From NCBI GenBank assembly GCA_050122535.1, contig JASFIT010000112.1, forward strand, positions 1-11,224: 11,224 bases of DNA, written 5' to 3'. This stretch comes from JASFEQ01 sp050122535. Its GTDB lineage: Bacteria; Desulfobacterota; DSM-4660; Desulfatiglandales; HGW-15. Below are positions 6,319 to 11,224 of the stretch, piece by piece. A program made the position numbers and the translations under genes. Below the pieces are notes generated by a model. The model was not told where the DNA came from. It saw nothing but the letters and a program-made list of their open reading frames with translations, and ran no database searches. The first letter of the stretch is position 1. Each line of letters starts with the position of its first letter.

Positions 6319-7935
6319 ATGCAGAATCAACCCGACACCATACTAAACAAGACCGTTCAAGACCAACTGGAAATTGTATTTCAGCAGCTGCCTCGCAATA
6401 TTCCCCTATATCTTTTTGCCCAGGTGGGAAATAACGATCTCTTTAATCAGGCAGCAAGACAGCTGATCAGGGCCTTTCGGGAAATTACGCCCAAAATTGA
6501 GTTTAAAGAATACGATCTCAATCACGATCTTGCCAAGAAATGGGATGTTTACCGATCTCCCACTATCCTATTTGATCCAGAACGTTATCCAATTCGCTGG
6601 CTAGGTGCTCCCATGGGAGAAGAAGGTCGAACCTTCTTGGAAGCCCTTCTGTTAATCGGCATGGGAAACAGCAACCTCAGTGATCAGTCCCTTAATGTAC
6701 TCCATAAGATCGAATCCAAAAGGGATATGAAGGTCTTTGTAAGCCCCACGTGTCCATATTGTCCCCAGCAGGCGGTCAATGCCCTGAAAACGGTCGTTGA
6801 AAAGCCTGAATTGATTTCCCTTGAGATCATTGACATCCAGTGCAATCCTGATCTGGCCGATAGATACTCGGCCCAAAGCGTACCACAAACCTATGCCAAC
6901 GAGGTCCTGATTGCCCAAGGAGCCCAACCCGAAGAGCTGTTCCTGCTATCCCTGGAAAAAATGGAACAGCAGACCATCTTTATTCCAGAGACCGATGCAG
7001 AACTCATTGAAACCGACCTGGTCATTATTGGCGGGGGTCCTGCGGGACTGACGGCTGGGATCTACGCAGTTCGGAGTGGCATAAAAGCGGCCTTACTAGA
7101 GAAAGGGGCTCTGGGGGGGCAAGTGGCCACCACTCCTATTGTGGAAAACTATCCCGGTTTCACCTCTGTGGGGGGCAAGGCACTGGTTGACTTTATGGTG
7201 AGCCATGCCCTTGAATATGTTCAGATTTTTCAAGGCGAAGAGGTCATGGACATTCAACCTGGAGAGCCCATAAAAGTTATAACGAGCCGAAGACAATTCT
7301 TGACAAAAGCGGTGCTCCTGGCCACCGGGGCGACTTACAAGCACCTGGGAGTCCCGGGAGAGACCCGTTTGGCCGGCAGGGGGGTTAGTTATTGCAGCAC
7401 CTGCGATGGTCCTCTGTTTAAAGGCAAAAATGTGATCATAGTGGGCGGGGGAAACAGTGCAGTGACCGAGGCATTACATCTTCATCATATTGGTGTAAAC
7501 GTGACGGTCATTCATAGGAGGGAATCCTTCAGGGCCCAAGAACATCTAACAAAGAACATCTTTGATAACAACATTCCTGTCATGTGGAATACGGAAGTGA
7601 AAGAGATTCGTGGAGAGGAGAAAGTTGAAGAGGTCATTCTCTATAACAACCAATCAAAAGAGACCCTAGACTTTCCCACAAACGGGGTCTTTATCGCAAT
7701 AGGCTATACCCCGGCAGTGGAGTTGGCAGAGAAGATTGGTGTGGAACTAACCCCAGAGGGTTATATCAAGCGTGATTCCCATCACCGGACAAATATCCCT
7801 GGAATCTATTCAGCAGGGGATGTGGAAGGAGGATACAAGCAGATTGTGACGGCCACAGGCCAGGGGACAGAAGCCGCCATCAGCATCTATGAAGACCTTA
7901 TGAACCCCTATTGGAAGAAAAAGAGGGATGCATAG
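6319..7935 (+). CDS. AhpF-like flavoprotein disulfide reductase (tandem thioredoxin folds + thioredoxin reductase)
   Basis: NAD(P)H-dependent FAD enzyme expected to pass electrons through its own N-terminal dithiol to a partner. The 538 residues match the AhpF architecture (E. coli AhpF about 521). A first thioredoxin fold (about 10-115) has no cysteine pair. A second (about 136-215) has CPYC (Cys145, Cys148) and a cis-proline motif SVPQT (Pro189). The thioredoxin reductase module starts with FAD motif GGGPAG (238-243), has redox motif CSTCDG (Cys359, Cys362), nucleotide motif GGGNSA (376-381), HRR (399-401), which favours NADPH, and the FAD motif SAGDV (498-502). No signal peptide is seen, so it is cytoplasmic. 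The ATG follows a weak GGGA. No ahpC lies nearby, so the partner could be a peroxiredoxin elsewhere, a thioredoxin or a glutaredoxin-like protein. Names such as thioredoxin reductase fit equally; ahpF itself is not proven. Confidence 0.9.
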   Translation: MQNQPDTILNKTVQDQLEIVFQQLPRNIPLYLFAQVGNNDLFNQAARQLIRAFREITPKIEFKEYDLNHDLAKKWDVYRSPTILFDPERYPIRWLGAPMGEEGRTFLEALLLIGMGNSNLSDQSLNVLHKIESKRDMKVFVSPTCPYCPQQAVNALKTVVEKPELISLEIIDIQCNPDLADRYSAQSVPQTYANEVLIAQGAQPEELFLLSLEKMEQQTIFIPETDAELIETDLVIIGGGPAGLTAGIYAVRSGIKAALLEKGALGGQVATTPIVENYPGFTSVGGKALVDFMVSHALEYVQIFQGEEVMDIQPGEPIKVITSRRQFLTKAVLLATGATYKHLGVPGETRLAGRGVSYCSTCDGPLFKGKNVIIVGGGNSAVTEALHLHHIGVNVTVIHRRESFRAQEHLTKNIFDNNIPVMWNTEVKEIRGEEKVEEVILYNNQSKETLDFPTNGVFIAIGYTPAVELAEKIGVELTPEGYIKRDSHHRTNIPGIYSAGDVEGGYKQIVTATGQGTEAAISIYEDLMNPYWKKKRDA

Positions 7936-8004
7936 GAATTCTGCCGTCTCTATCTGGCCCTCCCAGTCAGGCCCTTTTACCCCCCTGATTAACACAATAC
8001 AGTC

Positions 8005-8011
8005 AAGAGGA
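8005..8011 (+). promoter_or_regulatory. Ribosome binding site supporting a TTG start
   Basis: AAGAGGA lies eight bases before the TTG at 8020. There is no ATG or GTG with comparable support near the start of the conserved UbiA region, so this site decides the start of the prenyltransferase gene. Confidence 0.65.
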
Positions 8012-8019
8012 CGAAGTAT

Positions 8020-8958
8020 TTGCGCGTATTGGCCCAAAACCAAATCACCGGCCTGTCACGTTTAAAGCTCTTTTTGGCCCTTTCCAGGACCCCACATGTA
8101 TTGTTGGACTTAGCCACACCAGCCTTTGCAACGCTCCTCTGGCTTGGTGATTTCCCCCCGTTGAAGGTGATTTTGATAGGTGTTTTTACCGCGTTTTCTG
8201 GTTATACAGCAGTCTATGCACTGAATGATCTCATAGACAATCGTGTAGATAAGGAAAAAATCCAAGATGGCAGGCTGGGCGAACCGGGCGATTATCTTGA
8301 CGCTCCATCGATCCGGCACCCCATAGCACAGGGGGCCTTGAGTTTTAGGCAGGGTTTTATATGGCTTCTGGCTTGGGCCAGTTTGGCGGTGACCGGGGCC
8401 TACCTTTTGAACCCCGTCTGTGTTCTCATATTCACGGTGGCATGTGCTCTGGAGATTCTCTATTGTCTTTTGCTAAGGATTACCCACCTGCGTAGCCTCG
8501 TGAGTGGGGCGGTGAAAACCTCGGGTGGCATAGCCGCCATATTTGCTGTGGACCCTCACCCTCCCTCATCTTTCTTGATTGCCCTCTTTTTATGGCTTTT
8601 TTTCTGGGAGATCGGGGGGCAAAATGTTCCCAATGATTGGACCGAGATAGAAGTGGATAGGCGAATTGGGGCCAAGACCGTTCCTGTGCGGCTTGGTCCG
8701 AAAACTGCAAGCATCATTATTCTTTGTTCGCTCCTCATGACTGTTGTCATGAGTTTTCTCCTTTTTCGGCTTGCATTGGACAGCTTTGAGCTACCCTTTA
8801 TAGGTGCCTCTTTGGTGGTAGGCCTTTACCTTCTCATCATCCCTGCGTTTCGTCTCCAGCAAACGAAAGGGCCCCGGCATGCGTTGACCCTATTTAACCG
8901 AGCCAGCTTTTATCCGTTGGCCTTACTTGTCCTCGTCACAATAAGAATATTGATCTGA
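8020..8958 (+). CDS. UbiA-family membrane prenyltransferase
   Basis: Polytopic inner-membrane enzyme of the UbiA superfamily, which transfers a polyprenyl chain from its diphosphate to an aromatic or other acceptor. Both Mg-diphosphate-binding motifs are present: NDLIDNRVD (69-77) and NDWTEIEVD (205-213), the latter followed by RRIGAKTVPVRLG, typical of the family. About eight or nine hydrophobic helices cover the 312 residues. Between the first Asp motif and the usual R-P-x-x-x-G stretch (here RHPIAQG, 99-105) there are roughly a dozen residues more than in E. coli UbiA, including GRLGEPGDYLDAP. Start is TTG with a good ribosome site. It sits 84 bp after the reductase and 24 bp before the haem-domain gene. 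UbiE/MenG nearby hints at quinone metabolism, but the acceptor cannot be told; it may be MenA-like, UbiA-like or for another lipid. Confidence 0.87.
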   Translation: MRVLAQNQITGLSRLKLFLALSRTPHVLLDLATPAFATLLWLGDFPPLKVILIGVFTAFSGYTAVYALNDLIDNRVDKEKIQDGRLGEPGDYLDAPSIRHPIAQGALSFRQGFIWLLAWASLAVTGAYLLNPVCVLIFTVACALEILYCLLLRITHLRSLVSGAVKTSGGIAAIFAVDPHPPSSFLIALFLWLFFWEIGGQNVPNDWTEIEVDRRIGAKTVPVRLGPKTASIIILCSLLMTVVMSFLLFRLALDSFELPFIGASLVVGLYLLIIPAFRLQQTKGPRHALTLFNRASFYPLALLVLVTIRILI

Positions 8959-8982
8959 ATCTGATTTTGGAGGTCGCCCCAT

Positions 8983-9696
8983 ATGAAGGAATTTGATCCG
9001 GAAGATCTGGCACAGTGCGACGGAAAAGACGATAGACCTGTCCACGTTGTCCACCAGGGCAAGGTCATCGATGTGAGCAACAGCAAGCTGTGGAAGGGAG
9101 GCGTCCATATGAGACGTCATCATGCTGGAAAAGATCTCACCACAGAGCTCCTTGCCGCGCCCCATGGCCCAGAGGTTCTTGACAGATACCCTCAAGTGGG
9201 AATCTTTAAGAAGGAAGTAATACCTGAAATCAAGGTTCCAAAGACCTTATCCTGGCTTCTTGCCAAGTTCCCCATGTTGAGGCGCCATCCTCATCCTATG
9301 ACCGTCCACTTCCCCATTGTCTTTATGTTCTGTACGCCGGTTTTCAATATCCTTTATCTGATCACTGGCATCAAGGCCTTTGAATTGACGGCCCTTCACT
9401 GCTTGGTAGGCGGCATTCTTTTCACCGTCGTGGCGATTATAACTGGTTTCTACACGTGGTGGCTCAATTATATGGCAAGACCCCTCAGGGCCGTGACGAT
9501 CAAAAGACGATTAGCCATCGTTTTGCTTGCCATAGAAATAGTCGTCTTTGTCTGGCGAATCAGGGTTCCTGCTATCCTGGATTCTTTGGGTATCGCGAGC
9601 CTGATCTACTTGTTACTCGTGCTTTCCTTTCTTCCCATCGTTACCGCCATGGGCTGGTTCGGGGCCAAACTCACCTTCCCTGTTGAGGAAGATTAA
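8983..9696 (+). CDS. Membrane protein with cytochrome b5-like domain and DUF2231-type membrane domain
   Basis: The first ~75 residues resemble the small bacterial cytochrome b5-like haem/steroid-binding family: DPEDLAQCDGK, VIDVSNSKLWKGGVH, HHAGKDLT and APHGPEVL. Candidate haem ligands are His46 or His47 and His61. No signal peptide precedes it, so this part probably faces the cytoplasm. After a linker comes HPHPMTVHFPIVF (102-114), the HP...VHFP signature of DUF2231 membrane proteins, and about four hydrophobic helices (109-129, 134-158, 175-193, 203-225). GGAGG (8969-8973) stands nine bases before the ATG. It follows the UbiA-family gene by 24 bp and is probably cotranscribed. A b-type haem electron carrier in the membrane is plausible; its partners are unknown. 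The domain calls rest on motif recognition, not a search. Confidence 0.8.
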   Translation: MKEFDPEDLAQCDGKDDRPVHVVHQGKVIDVSNSKLWKGGVHMRRHHAGKDLTTELLAAPHGPEVLDRYPQVGIFKKEVIPEIKVPKTLSWLLAKFPMLRRHPHPMTVHFPIVFMFCTPVFNILYLITGIKAFELTALHCLVGGILFTVVAIITGFYTWWLNYMARPLRAVTIKRRLAIVLLAIEIVVFVWRIRVPAILDSLGIASLIYLLLVLSFLPIVTAMGWFGAKLTFPVEED

Positions 9697-9805
9697 GCAG
9701 TAAGAACTAAGAAGTAGGCACTAGGGACTATTTCCACGTATCAGGATTAACTTGTATGCTGCTTGGTGCTCACTGCTTACTGCCTACTGCTTACTCCTTA
9801 CTTCT
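9696..9805. repeat. Two opposed arrays of degenerate 7-bp repeats
   Basis: On the plus strand, five heptads run 9696-9730: AGCAGTA, AGAACTA, AGAAGTA, GGCACTA, GGGACTA. On the minus strand, seven run 9805 to 9757: AGAAGTA, AGGAGTA, AGCAGTA, GGCAGTA, AGCAGTG, AGCACCA, AGCAGCA. The arrays point at each other across 26 bp of unique sequence. As an inverted repeat, 9695-9723 and 9778-9806 match at 24 of 29 positions, so a long imperfect hairpin could form in either transcript. The block lies exactly between convergent genes: the plus-strand stop (9694-9696) touches its left end, and the minus-strand stop (9784-9786) is inside its right arm. There is no T-run typical of an intrinsic terminator, though a bidirectional terminator role is conceivable. 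Confidence 0.8.
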
Positions 9806-10392
9806 TTAACGGCAACGGCAACGATACCCACCTTTTTGAAATCAATGGCATCCCTTACGGGGAGTTTTATCTCTTCCAGCGCGGTCCTCAGGTCATGACT
9901 GAAAAAACGGTCTTCTTCCGGATGGACGAGGAGGTGTTTGGTAATAAAGTTTTGGTAGGCACTGGGATAAAATTCTTCTACAAAATAGATGCCCCCGACT
10001 TTAAGGACCCTCGCAATCTCCGCGGCGGCACCGCGCCAATCGGGCACATGATGTAAAACACCAAAACCAAAGACCGCATCAAGCGCTCTATCCTTAAAAG
10101 GGAGTCGAAACACATCGCCCACATACAATGATACCCTTTTCCGCTCATTGGCGGATAGGTAAGCCAGCGCTTTTTGAACCATCTGGATATCAAGATCCAG
10201 GGCACAAAGCGAAGAAGGCTGAAAAGACCTCAAAATCAGCCTGGCCCCTGCCCCCCGACCACATCCCACTTCAAGGACCCTTGCCCCTTTCTTCAGCTGA
10301 ATCCTTTTCTTGAGCAAGCGGATTTCGCACCGCTGCAGTGTCGCCCGCACCGGATTATTAGCCACTAAGCGTTCCACCCAGTTTAGCTTCAT
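9784..10392 (-). CDS. Class I SAM-dependent methyltransferase, substrate unknown
   Basis: A 202-residue Rossmann-fold methyltransferase. Motif I is VLEVGCGRGAG (39-49), the acidic residue after strand 2 is in LDLD (65-68), motif II-like VGDVFRLPF is at 91-99, FGVLHHVPDW at 110-119, and the post-motif VLKVGGIYFVEE at 129-140. This is the Methyltransf_11/25-like layout, with no substrate-specific signature I recognise. No membrane segment is seen. The ATG lies nine bases after the ubiE stop, and the AAGGAG used as ribosome site is inside the last codons of ubiE, so the two are coupled. Partnership in quinone or lipid methylation is inference from that coupling. The last seven codons (KEVRSKQ) and the TAG stop are made of heptad-repeat sequence, so the original C-terminus may have been replaced. 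Confidence 0.85.
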   Translation of the reverse strand: MKLNWVERLVANNPVRATLQRCEIRLLKKRIQLKKGARVLEVGCGRGAGARLILRSFQPSSLCALDLDIQMVQKALAYLSANERKRVSLYVGDVFRLPFKDRALDAVFGFGVLHHVPDWRGAAAEIARVLKVGGIYFVEEFYPSAYQNFITKHLLVHPEEDRFFSHDLRTALEEIKLPVRDAIDFKKVGIVAVAVKEVRSKQ

Positions 10393-10401
10393 GTTTGAGA
10401 A

Positions 10402-11214
10402 TCACTCCTTCATTCCTAAATGGATCACCGCGATGCCATTGGTCAACTTCCGATGGCTCACCTGGGAAAAACCGCTATTCTCCAAAGTGGCTGACAATTC
10501 TTCTGCCGAAGGGAAAAGCCTGATGGATTCAGGGAGATAGGTGTAGGCCTGCTTCGAACCCACAATGAGCCCACCAAGGGTGGGCATGATATGAAAGGAG
10601 TACATATCATAAAGCCACCGAAAAAGGGGAGCTGTCGGCTTTGAGAATTCCAGACACATGAGCTTCCCCCCGCGCTTTAAGACCCGATGGATCTCCTTGA
10701 GGCCCTGTTCCATGTGCGTTAGATTACGGATTCCAAAACCCACCATGGCAGCGTCAAAGCCCTGATCCCGAAATGAGATCTCTTCCGCATTCCCCTGCAC
10801 ATATCTGATACGCTCATCACGTATGGACTTGGCAACCTTTGATCTACCCACTTCCATCATTGCCCTGTTGATATCATATAGGATGACTCGGCCTGATGAG
10901 CCCACGGCATTGGCTGCAAGGATTGAAAGATCTCCGGTTCCACCACATATATCGATCACCCGGTTTCCAGCGTGGAGTTTGAGCATCTTGACGGCAGCAC
11001 GCTTCCATAGGTGATGGATGCCGAAACTGAGAAGGGTGTTCATGAGGTCGTATTTCCGCGCCACCGTATTGAAATGTCTCATCACCCATCTGACCTTCTC
11101 ACCCTCAGGAACCTTTCGATATCCGAAGTGGGCCATCTTTTCCGGGCCCATATGGTCATTCTCTTTTTCGCGCTCCCATTGATCCAAGCACCATATGGAT
11201 TTCTTACCTGACAT
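10402..11214 (-). CDS. ubiE: Demethylmenaquinone/ubiquinone C-methyltransferase UbiE/MenG
   Basis: SAM-dependent enzyme that C-methylates the quinone ring, the last step of menaquinone synthesis (and a step of ubiquinone synthesis where present). Family signatures: AHFGYRKV (28-35), KYDLMNTLLSFGIHHLWKR (54-72), SAM motif DICGGTGDL (88-96), GFGIRNLT (159-166), LEFSKP (188-193) and YTYLPESIRLFP (224-235). The given frame starts at ATG 11214, with no clear ribosome site and only ten upstream bases visible. Homology to E. coli UbiE begins about seven residues after Met22, so the ATG at 11151, with AAGAGA some eight bases before it, is the more family-like start (249 residues). The first gene visible in a minus-strand pair with the small methyltransferase. 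In an anaerobe the substrate would be demethylmenaquinone (menG). Confidence 0.94.
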   Translation of the reverse strand: MSGKKSIWCLDQWEREKENDHMGPEKMAHFGYRKVPEGEKVRWVMRHFNTVARKYDLMNTLLSFGIHHLWKRAAVKMLKLHAGNRVIDICGGTGDLSILAANAVGSSGRVILYDINRAMMEVGRSKVAKSIRDERIRYVQGNAEEISFRDQGFDAAMVGFGIRNLTHMEQGLKEIHRVLKRGGKLMCLEFSKPTAPLFRWLYDMYSFHIMPTLGGLIVGSKQAYTYLPESIRLFPSAEELSATLENSGFSQVSHRKLTNGIAVIHLGMKE

Positions 11215-11224
11215 CTTGACCGCA

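Noticed and set aside
9763..10056. Plus-strand 97-codon open frame opposite the small methyltransferase
   Set aside because: It begins in the repeat region and is the antisense of conserved methyltransferase motifs; no ribosome site.

Overview
The window looks like ordinary chromosomal DNA of a Gram-negative, probably anaerobic bacterium. I infer a deltaproteobacterial (Desulfobacterota-type) lineage from three things: the compact tig-clpP-clpX-lon order, the menaquinone-type methyltransferase, and a degenerate heptanucleotide repeat between genes. No phylogenetic test was possible. I saw no transposase, integrase, phage gene, CRISPR array or recognisable defence system.

Layout. Positions 1-245 (minus strand) hold tRNA-Asp(GTC), cut one base short by the window edge, a degenerate tRNA-Asp-like copy, and tRNA-Val(TAC) with an encoded CCA. 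A short-spaced promoter with perfect -35 and -10 boxes sits in the 46-bp gap between tRNA-Val and lon. Positions 292-6002 (minus strand) are a protein quality-control operon read tig, clpP, clpX, lon: ribosome-bound chaperone, protease core, its unfoldase, and the independent AAA+ protease Lon. A 316-bp divergent intergenic region (6003-6318) carries overlapping 10-bp palindromes nested inside a 10-bp inverted repeat. It separates tig from a plus-strand group of three genes: an AhpF-like flavoprotein disulfide reductase (6319-7935), a UbiA-family membrane prenyltransferase (8020-8958), and a small membrane protein joining a cytochrome b5-like domain to a DUF2231-type domain (8983-9696).

The right end (9784-11214, minus strand) carries a ubiE/menG quinone C-methyltransferase followed, nine bases after its stop, by a small class I SAM-dependent methyltransferase. 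The plus and minus transcription units converge on two opposed arrays of degenerate heptads (9696-9805) that reach the 3' ends of both flanking genes.

How the genes fit together: tig/clpP/clpX/lon is a textbook folding and degradation set. On the right, the UbiA homologue and UbiE/MenG both belong to families acting on prenylated quinones, and the neighbouring flavin/thiol reductase and haem-domain membrane protein make a membrane redox theme plausible. The link between the plus-strand trio and quinone metabolism is inference from neighbourhood and family only. The features most worth a second look are the heptad repeat, the palindrome cluster upstream of the reductase, the cytochrome b5-DUF2231 protein and the tRNA-Asp relic.
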